From assembly GCA_950022295.1 (NCBI GenBank), contig OX465596.1, positions 210,831,501 through 210,895,500 of the forward strand: a stretch of DNA of 64,000 nucleotides. Reading direction: 5' to 3'. Positions 23,246 through 33,764 of this stretch are shown piece after piece. Numbering within the stretch: the stretch's first letter is position 1; each line of letters starts with the position of its first letter. The notes beneath the pieces were generated by a model. It did not search any database. It saw only the letters and a program-made list of their open reading frames with translations, and was not told where the DNA came from. A program made the position numbers and the translations under genes. This DNA comes from Bromus sterilis. Taxonomy: Eukaryota; Streptophyta; Magnoliopsida; Poales; Poaceae.

Positions 23246-24612
23246 ATGACAATACATTTGTGGACTAACCGGGTGCGATGAGCTTTTCAGATAATTACGT
23301 TAATGGCACAAGACGGTTGTTTCCCCTCGGTGTATGAAGCGTGAAGACAGAGTTTTTCTTTCGATCTCCTTTTTGATATTTGAGTCGTCGGAAAACCGTA
23401 CTATGAAGAGGGGATCCGCTTTGGAAATGGTGGGTGGAATCATCACACGGTCTCACTTTCTGCACCCACATATTTCTTTTGCGTCGTGGAGGTGGGGGAA
23501 CGTTTTGGTTGTGGCTCACTGGCTCTGCCAGGGCGGTAGTACCGCTCTAGGAGCGATAGTATCGTGGACCAGTACCGCGTCCACTACCGGATTCCCACTG
23601 GACTTTGCGGTAGTGTGGGAAGCACTGGTGCTCGGTAGTACCGTGGAGCGGTAGTACCGCTCCCAGTGCGGTAGTACCGCTCCGCGGTAGTACCGTGGAC
23701 CAGTACCGCAGCCACTACCGGATTCCCACTGGACTTTGCGGTAGTGGGGGGCGGCACTGGGGCTCGGTAGTACCGTGGAGCGGTAGTACTGCTCTCGGTA
23801 CGGTAGTACCACAGCGCGGTAGCACCACTTCTAAAGCGGTAGTACCGTGGTTGGTGGGCAGCCAACGGCTGCATTTAAGACCACCTATAAACGGGGGTCT
23901 TCTTCCCCATTGAGACTCACCTCATTTATTGCTCTCACCTTCATTGACGCCCAAGCTCCATTCTTGCCCGATCTCCCTCCCTAGCCATCAAAACTTGTTG
24001 ATTCTCTAGGGTTTGGAAGAGGAGGCCCCAATCTACACTTCCACCAAAGGATATTTGATACCCCCCCACTAATCCCGTGTGGATCTTGTTACTCTTGGGT
24101 GCGTTGGTGCCCTTGACAGAGGAGGTCACCGAGAAGCCACATTCCATTGTGGTGAAGCTTCATTGTTTTGTTGGGAGCTTCCAATTAAGGTGTGGAGTTT
24201 TCCCCAACCTTTTTTGTAAAGGTTTGGTTGCCACCTTCAAGGCCGCCTCGTAGTGGATCACGACATCTTACATCGGTAAGAGCGTGAGGATAAATAAGGT
24301 GGCCCTCGTTGGCTTCGTGTGAGCATTGTGCTCCTCACCCTCTCCAAACGGAAACGTACTTCTCGAAAGAGAAGGAACTTCGGAAACATATCCTTGTCTC
24401 CCGTAGTCCCCTTTACCTTTACTTTGTGCAAGTTACTTTCCATGCTTATTTATTGCTTGCTTGTTATATCATAGTTGTTGGCATATAGGTTGCTCACATA
24501 GTTGCATATCTAGACAACCTATATTCCTTGTTGAGCCTAAATTGTTAAGAAAAGTTTAAAAAGTGTTAGTCGCCTATTCACCCCCCCTCTAGTCGACATC
24601 CCGATCCTTTCA
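23246..24612 (+). repeat. 3' LTR of the Copia element, remaining portion
   Basis: It resumes with the duplicated ATGAC and matches 9020-10359, including the GCGGTAGTACCGC array (23532-23850), and ends CCTTTCA at the element boundary. The TATA box has changed to TATAAAC at 23886-23892. Confidence 0.93.
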
Positions 24613-27600
24613 ATCGCCCGCTCACAAGTCTAAATGATTATGGGTGGTGAAATCTCATACTCATAGACAAGTCGCCTCAACCATGTTATCAATTGAATCA
24701 TAACCCTTACATAAACAAACTCCAGCCCGATCACTTAGTCGGGGTCTAGGGCGGGCTCGATCATACAACAAAGTGTGCACGTGACAGAGTCACGAGCAAT
24801 CGCATCGCGAGGCCCCAAGCTGTGCACATCTAATGGCCACTTGGTTTATAAAAGATCGCCAGCCAGATCACAACTAAGGTCTCGAAAACCCATACTAACA
24901 CATGCATGTTATAAACATACATCCAGAACACATGCCTAGTATGAAAAGCATGTATCATCACATAACTCAACAAAGTATATCTTTATTGACGTACACATAG
25001 AGCATACAAAGTTCACATGTCTGTGATCATCATTACATCATACAATGGTAGCAAATTAGGTCTGAGTACAGACAAGTTTAACAAAGGGCTTAGAGAAGCC
25101 TTGTAAACATACATGCCCTTCCACGAGGGACCAGACTGATGTCTGGAACTATACTAGCTTAGTCAACGTCGTGCTTCAGGAAGGTGTCTCCATTGGGGGC
25201 TGGGTTTTTATCTAAAACATAGAATAAGCAAACGTGAGTACAAAGTCGTACTCAGCAAGACTTACATCAGAACTATACTACTCACGCTCAAGTTTCAAGG
25301 TAAAGGGAGGTGGGGTTTCATCATGCAGAAGTGCAAGCTTTGACTTGGCTAGTCCTGTACTACGAGTACCAGACTTGAGGTAAGAAGCGTACACGAGTCC
25401 ACTACCAAGTCTCCAACCAATACACCACTATGGTTACTTCCTCGACTTGCCCACGAGGAAGCAAGACATAGCACTCACGCTTATCTTGCGAGTTTTAGAG
25501 TATCCATTCAAGTTGTCTAATAATCAAGCACAGCTTTCCAAGTATTCCCTTACCGCGGACGCGGCTATTCGAATAGTTTTGTTAACCCTGCAGGGGTGTA
25601 CTGCTACACACATGAAACCATCATTTACCGCCAGGATCTCGTCACCCTTCAAGCGGGTGTCGGCGAGGATAATTTCCACAACTTTTACCTCACAGTCAAT
25701 TCTAATCCAGGAATCAACCATCTGAGTTTCTCACCGTTCAATAGTCCGGCCAGGTCAACGATACGGACTCAGACGATGCAGGCGACCGAGACGCCACCTT
25801 AGCAGATGGTTTTATAGTCTCACAGGTCCACCCACATATCTAAATGATGCAAACTTTCATTTATTCTTTTTCTATGCAAATGCCAAATAGAAAGCCCAAA
25901 CTAGTGACTCCTGGACTTGAACTGGGGTCAGTTAGTAGGCTGAGTGGGGGTCCATGTGCCCAACATGTGGTAGTACTCTTCGTCTTGGATCCCCACACAA
26001 GAACTCGGGCTTAAGGCGGTGTTAAACGAGACAACTCACTGTGTACTCCTACACAACCTCTCATTGTTCACCTTTATTTAGGGTGGATTCACCAACACGT
26101 TATCATCAGCACCATTATGAATATCTATCCCGACTCACAAACAATGTAACCGCATTGTATCAATAAGCAGCAATAAGCAGTAACAGTTGCAGGGGACACA
26201 TGCTCAGCATTCAACTCCCATATCTGCTAGGATTGTGGTTTGCTTAATACGGTGACAAACTGATAGGTCATGCATTGCAATGAGTTCAACTATGCGAAAG
26301 AACGTGTCTCGGTGATCTCCTAAACATGCATAAGCGATACTGAGAGGGAAGTAGGATTTTATAGACATGATCAATGCGGTTTGCTTGCCTTGCTAACGAG
26401 GTTCACACACGGTGTCTTCAACGAAGGGGGTGGCCTCTTGTTCCGGCTCCACCTCTATTCGAGCAAACATCACAAATATTGCAATCAATATAATTTACAA
26501 TGCACAATCACATGATCAAGTTGTAGAACATGATGTACATGGTACTGATGTGTTGACAATTCCATTTAATTGAAGTGTATTGCAAAAGAATTGCAAATTC
26601 AAACTTCAAATTTGAATTCAAATTAAGCCATATGCAAACTTGCTACTGTCACCCATTTTAAAATGGTCAAACATGAAAACAAATTTCATATTCTTAATCT
26701 TTGCATTTTTCTGATAATTTTTCATATATTATATGTTTAATTTGGAGTTATTATGAATTTTCTATGATTTATTGAAGTTTAATTGATTTTCTGTCTTTTT
26801 TGTAATTCTTTTAATTCAAATTCTAATTACTGCGTCACTGTGACGCAGGGGTGACGTCAGGGGGCCTCTGACGGCTGGCTCCCACTGGTCAGTCACTGGG
26901 GGGTTAGTCTCTGAGTTAACTTAAGTTAACAAGGGGGTTTAGGGGGCTGGGGCCCCACCTGTCAGTGGGGTTATGGGGTAATTAGGGGGTGGTTAGTGGC
27001 CCTAATGGCCGGCGGTTGACGCCGATGGCTCGGCGACGGCGGCGCTCGCCGAAATCGGGTTCCCAGCCATGGGAGGGCACGGGGAAGGGAAGGGCGTGTG
27101 CCCCGTGGTCTTGCGCGTCTTCTGGAGCACAAGGGGGACCACGGGGGGCACGAGGCCACGGCTGCGAAACAGAAGCGGCGGCCGGAGCACTGATGCGGAG
27201 GGGAACGGTCACGAGGAGACGGGGAGGAGCGCGGGAAGAGGGAAACTGACGAGGCGCTCACTGGGAGCGCGACGGTAGGAACGGAGAGGACGGGGAGGGG
27301 CCGGCGGCGGAGTAATCCCTCGCCGGAGTTGCGGCGGCCGGCGGCAAAGGCGTGAAGCGGGCGTCGTATTCGGGGTGCCCCGGGATCGATTGACGACGCA
27401 GGTCGATGAAGTCGACGTCGGCGGAGCTTCTGGACACGTCGCCTCGGGCTGGAACGGCCGATGGCCGCGTCGGAGCACGGCGGCCGCTCCCGGCTAGTCT
27501 CGGTGGTGCGCCAGAACGAGAGAGGGAGAGGAAGGGGGATGGACCTGGAAGGGGGGAATGAAACGGGGGCGTCCAGGGCCTCCACGACGAGGCGAAAAGA

Positions 27601-28203
27601 TCCAGGGGAAGCAGGAGGTGGCCGGCTGCCGTGGCATGGCCGCCACACAGCTCCCAGCCTGCCTGGCGCGGGGTAGAAGAGGACCCTACCCCTGGTGGGC
27701 TGGGCCGGCTTGCTGGCCAGGCGGGGCCACATGGGCTAGAAGCACAGGTAAGTTTGCTTTTCCTTTTTATTCTGTTTTTCTTTTCTGTTATTTGTTTTGC
27801 TATGCTAAAAAAATTAGCTAGGCATATTATTAAATTCTCCAAAAAATTTGGGGGACTTGTAATGCATATAGCTAGCCACTTACAAAGTTTGGGCATTTTT
27901 AAAATTCAAATAATTTGAACTTTAATTCAAATAGGGTATTTTTTTAATTTCCAAGCCCTTTTAGGAATATTTGAAAAATCTTGGTGCATGCACTGGGACC
28001 CACTTCACTTTATATGTGATCATGCATATTTATAAGACTTTTCAAAAATACCAGAGGAATTTTTGGAAGCAATTTGTTTCTGGCCTTTTGAATTAAATTC
28101 TCTAGGGCTTTTCTTTTCCCCGTTTGTGAATTTCTTTTGAAATTACCACATGATGCAAAGGGGCACTCAAACCCTAGCACTTACCCAAGTTGGGGTTCTG
28201 ACA
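24613..28203 (-). repeat. 5' LTR of the Gypsy element, outer portion
   Basis: It continues the LTR interrupted at 8980, beginning with the ATCGC duplication, and matches 458-3920. It carries an approximately 110-bp block at about 25752-25860 missing from the 3' LTR, and short further differences. It ends TTCTGACA followed by the TGAGT duplication. The GC-rich ORFs at 26971-27896 are not credible genes. Confidence 0.93.
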
Positions 28204-28208
28204 TGAGT

Positions 28209-28227
28209 ATCGTCCAAGAGGACTCCA
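28209..28227 (+). pseudogene. Accessory ORF of the old retroelement, middle scrap
   Basis: Six codons (ATC GTC CAA GAG GAC TCC) continue the frame of 1-284 after removal of the Gypsy element, then meet the insertion at 28228. The bases GGACTCCA (28220-28227) recur at 29786-29793, where the same frame resumes. Confidence 0.6.
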
Positions 28228-29785
28228 ACAAATACAAGTAGGTGGTGAAGTGAACAATGGCGCCGTTTACAACCTAAGGTTGCTTACTTCACCTGGACCT
28301 GCACACACAACAGATAGCTTTGCCCCCAACGAGTACAGAGGAGTTGTCAATTCCTCCGGCCTTGTTGTTTACAAAGGATAAAAATAACGGGATAATAATG
28401 ATAGATAGTGATAGCAACGTAAAAGTAAATACTGAAAGTAAATTGATAGTGTAAACAGTGGTGGTAATATGGAACGGGGTCCCATGACGTTCACTAGTGA
28501 TGTCTCTCTCCCAAAAGACGATAAAATAGCCATGCGAGGTAAACAAATTACAGCTGGACAATTAACAGGATTATGTGCGCAAACCAATGCAAATTATGAA
28601 AAACAGAAAGGAAGAGGCTCAAAAGCACGGGCGGTACGCCAAGACAAGGAGACCGAAATCCATCTGCATCTACCCACTAATTATCCACCTTGAGATGTCT
28701 ATCCAGAACATCTCGCTGGTATTAAGTTGAGAATCCCACACAAAGTGTAAACTCAAAGCAACGGACAACTGCATTTAATAACTTTTCGTAAAGTAAACAA
28801 TCCTTGCACCCGCAAGTACAAGCACCATTGTTTTCCCCCATGTGGCAACAACACATCCCCTAGACTCATGTTTCTGTCACTCAAGCTAGTCATCGGGGGG
28901 CATGAACACACAATCATGCATAACGCTCCCTCTTGGAGTCACTACCTACTACTTGGCCAAAGCAATAAACAGCAATGGAGAACATGCAAGAGTTACTCAA
29001 GAACATAAATATAAAAGAAGAGAATCAAATATATAACTCAATCACAATCTGAACATAATCTCATAATCCATCGGATCCCAGCTAACTCAGCATAGCAACA
29101 ACATAAAGATTACATATGTGCCTCGATCATGTAGGGCAGCTCACGAGGTCTAATTCATGAAGAACAAGGAGGGGAGGAGAACATCACATAGCTATTGATC
29201 ATGGACCCATGGTCCAAGGTGGACAACTCACGGTTCATCCGGGAAGCATCCATGGTGGTGGAGAAGCTCCCGGAGGTGATTCCTCCCTCCGGCAAGGTGC
29301 CGGGAAGAGGTCTTCTGGTGCTCTCGATCTTGGAAGCGCGGCGACGGCGGAACAGAGGAGAGATCGCGAAAAAGGGTTCCGTCTCCGAGGGTTCCACGTC
29401 ACGTGGAATAAATAGGCGAAAGGGGGAAGCCAGAGGTGGGCCAGGGGCTCCAGGCGCCCCCCTAGCGCGGCCAGGGGTGGGGCCACGTCCATTGGCCGCC
29501 TAGGGCCCCCTGGCTCCCCTCTGGCCCCTCTCGGGCTTTTCTCGAAGCTTCCGGTACGCTGATTTTTCCTATATTTTTCCCGGAATTTTTCTGGTACTTT
29601 TAATAAGGGGGAAACCTGAAATAGAAAAATAGCAGAAAACAGGAACTGGCACTGGGGTGCACTGAGTTAATAGGTTAGTACAAATATGATCAAAAGTGTA
29701 TGGAAGTTCATCAATATCATAGCAATATCACACAAAAGAGGCATGGAGCAAGCAGAAATTACAGATACGTTTGGGACGTATCAAT
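28228..29785 (-). mobile_element. LTR-derived insertion in - orientation with 8-bp flanking repeat
   Basis: Read on the - strand the segment opens (after AT) with TGATACGTCCCAAACG, the same start as the Athila-type LTRs at 30740, 55601 and 60706. It continues with shared LTR sequence such as CTAACCTATTAACTCAGTGCACCCCAGTGCCAG and a CCTATTTATTC TATA-like site (plus about 29405-29413). The far end does not show a normal LTR terminus. It is flanked by GGACTCCA at 28220-28227 and 29786-29793, and its removal restores the reading frame. It may be a truncated solo LTR or a patch copied in during break repair. No gene is present. Confidence 0.65.
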
Positions 29786-30739
29786 GGACTCCAGTGATGA
29801 ACCCAAAAGCCAGCCGAAGCAAAACACTGAACCCACTCCCACTCCTCCTGCCACCAAATCCAAGTCGAAGCCATCCAAAACCAAACAACCAACCGCTCCA
29901 CCCACCAAAACTCTCACACCACCACCAAAATCCCCCACTCCTGCAAAAGCTCCCACTCCACCCAAAGCTCCCTCCCCCATGCCTCATATAGATGCCACCT
30001 CAGCTGCAGAAATTCCTCGCTCCCATGCTCCACAGAATTCCCCTCACCCGGAAGCCCATGCATCTCATCACTCCACCCCTTCTAATTCGAGTACTCGCGA
30101 CTCTCGTGATTTTTCTCCAGCCAGATCTATTCAAGAGACTGAAGCAAATGTGGCACCTGATGTCACCCGTGAAGAAGATGACCAAGTGGAGATTATAAAT
30201 CCTTCACATGAACTGGCTCTAACTGTTTCTCAGGCTGTTGTCCCTTCACAAATTTCTCCATCTGCTCGCCAGCAAAGGACTCGACCTCATTGTCGTCCTA
30301 GACAAGACACCCTGCTTGACTCAAACTACCCCAGGGAAACTTTTCCAATTTTCAAGGGTGTTGGATGTTCTTCGCGCCATGGACCAGAATTTAGCCTTGA
30401 GCAGCACCAGAAAAATCATAGATTCTTCGGAGCTAGCCCATATGCTTCAACCCGCACCGCAGATGATCTTAGATTCTGGACATCAGACCAACAAGTTTTG
30501 TATACCAAAGTCTACTACCAGAAGAGTGTGATGTTCCGCCATCACTATCTCGACATGCAAAGTCTTCCAACTGTCACTTGCTTCCAGAACATCGCCGAAA
30601 CTATGGAGTCATGTAATTTGACCATACTGTTTGCTTTGAACACTCCATTCAATTCTGAACTCATTAAGCAATTCTATGCTACACTTTATGTTTCGGGCGA
30701 TGCCAATGTGCCAAGGACCTGGATCCTTCAATGGATGAT
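29786..30739 (+). pseudogene. Accessory ORF of the old retroelement, right fragment
   Basis: The frame resumes with GAC TCC AGT GAT and runs open for over 300 codons until the Athila-type LTR starts at 30740. A Pro/Lys/Thr-rich stretch (TPTPPATKSKSKPSK and PPPKSPTPAKAPTPPK) is followed by a globular domain with RFWTSDQQVLYTKVYYQ and SELIKQFYATLYV near the end. The latter resembles SQFFATVYF in the accessory ORF of the Copia element, so both probably belong to the same plant-transposon protein group. The rest lies beyond the Athila element, outside the window. Five bases ATGAT (30735-30739) should be the target duplication of that element. Confidence 0.65.
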
Positions 30740-32023
30740 TGATACGTCCAAAATGAATCACTATTTTATATAGTAATTATTTCAAATTCATTGACATATT
30801 TCATGTTATGATGCTATTTTTATGTTGTTTTGGCTTGTTTTACACAGTTTGCAACTTATCGATGCCGAAGCAACAGACACAGGATTCAGCGGTAAAAAGT
30901 GGACGCTAAGTTGCTGAAACAGAAGACCTCCAAATTACCTGAAAATCGACGGAGGCCATTTTCCAGAAGGAAGATGAGGACACGCAAAAGAGGAGCCAGA
31001 GGGGACCACAGGGTGCCCAGCCGGCCACCTGGCGCGGCCCCCACCTTGGCCGCGCGGGGAGGGCGCCTGGACCCCTGGGGCCACTCCCGGCTCCCCCCTC
31101 TGGCCTATATATGACTCGTTACCCAAAAACCCTAAAAATAGAGGAGTTTTGCGAGTTCCGCCGCCGCTCCGTGGCGGAAACCAATAGAGTAGATAAGACA
31201 TCTCAGGCGGGCAGATTCCGCAGGGGAGACCACCTCCCAGAAGTGGAGATCATCGCCATCGTCATCACCGTCATCACGGGCATCATCGAGATTATCATAA
31301 CATCATCCCCAACATCAGCACCATCTCCATCTTCATCCCATCTCTCCTCACAAGTTTAACTTGTGTTGTAATCCCTACTATCTATCCTCTCTACTCTACA
31401 AGTGTTGATTGCTGTCGTGTGATGAATGCTATTAAGTTTTGTTGGAGAAATATCATTTTGTCCAGATGGTTTATCATCTATTTCTCCCCTCTCATCATGA
31501 TCTCTTTTATGTCTTGTGAGTAGTTACTTTAGTTCTTGAGGACTTGGGAGAAGTCTAGATGTTAGTAGGCATATGATGTTAAGTAGTATGTGTTGTTTGA
31601 TATTTAAGTTGTTTTGTTATTTTCCTAGTGTTGTTGTGTGAGTCGAACACTCAACACTTCGCCTTATTAAGGACCTAGGGGAATGCATTGTGTATAGATA
31701 ATGCTTATGGTGGGTTGCTGGAGCGACAGAAACCTGAACCCTAGTTTGCATGCTTTTGCACAAGGGAAAAATGGATCATCGATCGTATTGCTATGGTTAG
31801 GCTGTTGCCTTAATTACTATCTTGTATTTGCGGATTCTTGGAAGATGTTTAAACATAAGAGTACACTTATCTTAGTCTAGAGGGTGTACTAGCATAGATC
31901 CACCCAGTCAACACTTATCAACACAGCACATAGTATCGATACGTAATATGGCGAAAGCACGTGACTATTTCTCTTGTGTGTCCTCAAGAACGCTTTAGCC
32001 TTTATAAGTTCAGTTGCTAGGCC
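30740..32023 (+). repeat. 5' LTR of the Athila-type element, first 1284 bp
   Basis: It runs from TGATACGTCC to the GCC at 32021-32023 that was duplicated by the CACTA. It contains a GC-rich block at 31000-31100, a TATA box and AT-rich downstream sequence, with no gene. Confidence 0.9.
31106..31112 (+). promoter_or_regulatory. TATA box of the Athila-type LTR
   Basis: TATATAT within TGGCCTATATATGACTCG follows a GC-rich block and precedes an ACCCAAAAACCCTA stretch, the same arrangement as the CCTATTTATTC sites in the related LTRs at 55973 and 61064. Confidence 0.6.
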
Positions 32024-32340
32024 CACTACCAGAAAATGGTCTTTAATGGTGCACTATGTTTTGACATCAATGGCGCACTTTGGGTGCGCCATTACTAGCA
32101 CACCATTAGTAAGTCATAGTAATGGCGCACATTAAGTGCGCCATTACTATCCTGTATGCTAATGGCGCACCAGAAGTGTGCCATTACTATGGCCTGAAAT
32201 GCGCCACTGATGTTACTGGTCCCACCACATGTGTGTCTTCTACTCTGGTTTACTAATGGCGCACTTTCAGGAAGTGCGCCATTGGTGTGTTTCTCCACAT
32301 GCGCCACTGAAGCACACTATGTGCGCCATTACTATGAATA
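32024..32340. repeat. Left CACTA terminus with subterminal repeats
   Basis: The TIR is followed by alternating AATGGCGCAC and GTGCGCCATT motifs, about ten in 300 bp. In En/Spm such motifs are the binding sites of the TNPA protein, so these probably play that role here (inference). The stretch 32341-32558 that follows is low-complexity and holds short direct repeats of AAACAACAG type, with nothing coding. Confidence 0.9.
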
Positions 32341-32558
32341 TCAGGTTTTTTTTTCTTTTTCTTTTCTGTATTTGCACACATATATACAGCAGATCTATAA
32401 ACAACACAGATATAAACAACAGATTTATAAACAGCACAGTAGAAGATTAGTCTCCGATTACAAATCATCATATTAGTATCCAAATTCAAAATACCGAACA
32501 AAGTTAGAACATTACAAGTCTCGAGTAGCAAGTTTGATCACATTACAAGTCGATATAT

Positions 32559-32837
32559 CTAAACTACCATGACATTGAAGAAGAGGGTGGTGGTCATGAT
32601 GTGCATCATCGTGACCAAAGTGATCTTCATCCGGTTCCTCCTCCACTCCCTCCTCTCCCCCGCTAGATAGCACGCGTATCTAGCTTCCGCCTCTGCCCTT
32701 GTGGGGTACCCTTTGTAACTGTTACCGCTAAAACGGTGAACCTGTCTCCAACAATCCTCCCAGTCGTCGTAGACTCCGGGAATCCTACCAATGTACACGA
32801 CATATGACGGCATCTGCTTTATGCACTGGACAAACAA
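32559..32837 (-). CDS. Small ORF with viroplasmin / RNase H1 N-terminal-type domain
   Basis: The 92-residue frame reads YVVYIGRIPGVYDDW, then WRQVHRFSGNSYKGY and TRAEAEARYACYL. This is the Cauli_VI/viroplasmin fold signature also found at the N-terminus of eukaryotic RNase H1, where it binds RNA-DNA hybrids. The pattern of aromatic residues and the NSYKGY motif match that domain well. It lies between the Ulp1-type ORF and the left CACTA end on the same strand, so it may be a last exon of the same transcript or an independent small gene. The tail after residue 60 has no recognisable motif. Start at the ATG chosen by the open frame; an upstream splice acceptor is equally possible. Confidence 0.6.
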   Translation of the reverse strand: MFVQCIKQMPSYVVYIGRIPGVYDDWEDCWRQVHRFSGNSYKGYPTRAEAEARYACYLAGERREWRRNRMKITLVTMMHIMTTTLFFNVMVV

Positions 32838-33097
32838 AACATTAAGAGAAACTTACAGATAATATTTAAGCAGTACATACGTATACAACAAAATTAAGGA
32901 TCGAAGGAAGAGAAAAGAAACACACATTAATAGCACACGGTTCATGGTCCTAGTAATAAATAGCATCGATTACATATAAGTTGAATGATGACTGTTTAAA
33001 CTAAGGAAACATATGTACAGATAAGTTCATAAAAGTTTATACAACACACACGAGCTCTCGTCGATAGTCCAGAACTACATAGCTAGGCGCATGAACA

Positions 33098-33675
33098 TCA
33101 AGACTTTTGACTCCGCTCACGGGCCGGAGCGTGGGTGAAGCCGCCGTCTTTCGTGATTTTCATGAATGAGCGATCGCCGTCAGCCTGCAATCTTAGCATT
33201 GTATCTATTTCACGGTTGGACATTTGATTGTTGAGGTAGAACTCCCCCGTGTTACGAAGGACATCTTCAGAGATGATTCCTGCCAACTCCGACTGGATGC
33301 GATAGAATTCTTGTCTTAGGTCGGCGTCTTGGATTACCGACAAGTGTTCAGCCCAGTTCTTGAGATGAGCTGGGAGCGTAAGCTGCTACAGGTCCCGTAC
33401 AAACGCCCGCATGTGATGGATGACGTAGTAGGCATCCTTCTGACCACCAGGCGGCTGCTTGATGCAGGCAAACTTTGTTACGTGAGTGAACACATGCGCT
33501 CCGTACCTAACAAATTCCTTCTTGAAGGTGACTCCAGATTTGGAGTAGCGCGAGAGAGCCTCATCGAAAACTTTCTTGATATTTGTAGTCTTTGTTCGAC
33601 TCACGGTCCGGGTCCAAATACATGGCCATGGACCATTTCGGGTTTAGAGCGATGAGTGTGCACTTTGTTTCATCA
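33098..33675 (-). pseudogene. CACTA Ulp1-type (C48) protease domain, C-terminal part
   Basis: After an intron (33676-33764) the - strand encodes an ALNPKWSMAMYLDPDRES segment, then in another frame KKVFDEALSRYSKSG and CIKQPPGGQKDAYYVIHHM. After an in-frame TAG at about 33388 comes a tail with LRQEFYRIQSELAG and NREIDTMLRLQ. The layout matches the catalytic half of Ulp1/SENP-like cysteine proteases that accompany plant CACTA and Mutator genes. Where an active enzyme has its nucleophilic Cys after the QPPG-type motif, this copy has Asp-Ala, so catalysis is unlikely. One frameshift near 33600 and one stop also disable it. Confidence 0.65.
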
Positions 33676-33764
33676 CTGCACACAACACAGATTTTAGGAG
33701 GAAAAGAACGACCGAAATCTAAGCAACTTAATGTATGTTACGGGGACGTGAGGGGATGACTTAC
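33676..33764 (-). other. Intron in the CACTA Ulp1-type gene
   Basis: On the - strand the 89-bp segment begins GTAAGT and ends TGTGCAG, and joining the flanks keeps the reading frame open (codons ending PYFP and continuing D-D-E-T-K). The consensus sites are intact although the exons are damaged. Confidence 0.7.

Larger units (their letters stand above)
8981..24612 (+). mobile_element. Ty1/Copia LTR retrotransposon (SIRE/Maximus-like)
   Basis: The element begins TGATAGGGCATG and ends CCGATCCTTTCA, flanked by ATCGC at 8976-8980 and 24613-24617. The uninterrupted Gypsy LTR copy near 460 shows a single ATCGC at this place. The order gag, protease, integrase, RT, RNase H defines Copia. A long gag coiled-coil extension and an additional ORF downstream of RNase H fit the SIRE/Maximus lineage, which is inferred. 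The 5' LTR is 1379 bp. The 3' LTR is split by a solo LTR at 19446-23245. Multiple stops make it defective. Confidence 0.95.
285..28203 (-). mobile_element. Ty3/Gypsy chromovirus-like LTR retrotransposon (Tekay/Del-like), host to a nested Copia
   Basis: The element is bounded by TGTCAG...CTGACA LTR ends and by a perfect 5-bp target duplication TGAGT at 280-284 and 28204-28208. On the - strand the order is 5' LTR (8803-28203, split by a Copia element), primer binding site (8786-8798), gag, protease, reverse transcriptase, RNase H, integrase, polypurine tract (3921-3934) and 3' LTR (285-3920). The PR-RT-RH-INT order defines Ty3/Gypsy. The LTRs of more than 3.6 kb, the initiator-Met-type primer site and the chromodomain-like tail fit the Tekay/Del chromovirus lineage. 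The lineage call is inference; the boundaries are read directly. Stops and frameshifts make it non-autonomous today. Confidence 0.95.

Noticed and set aside
26971..27896. Long GC-rich - strand ORFs (253 and 212 residues) and their counterparts at 2698-3449
   Set aside because: They lie inside both LTR copies of the Gypsy element, the frames differ between the copies, and composition (Arg/Pro/Ser-rich) is that of GC-rich noncoding DNA without any domain.
28252..28263. ATGGCGCCGTTT resembling an Athila primer binding site
   Set aside because: Only the first ten bases fit, the following GCCGGGGA is missing, and no LTR end precedes it on the + strand.
29195..29503. ORFs on both strands in the - orientation LTR fragment
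   Set aside because: The GC-rich LTR block is open in several phases at once and shows no recognisable motif.
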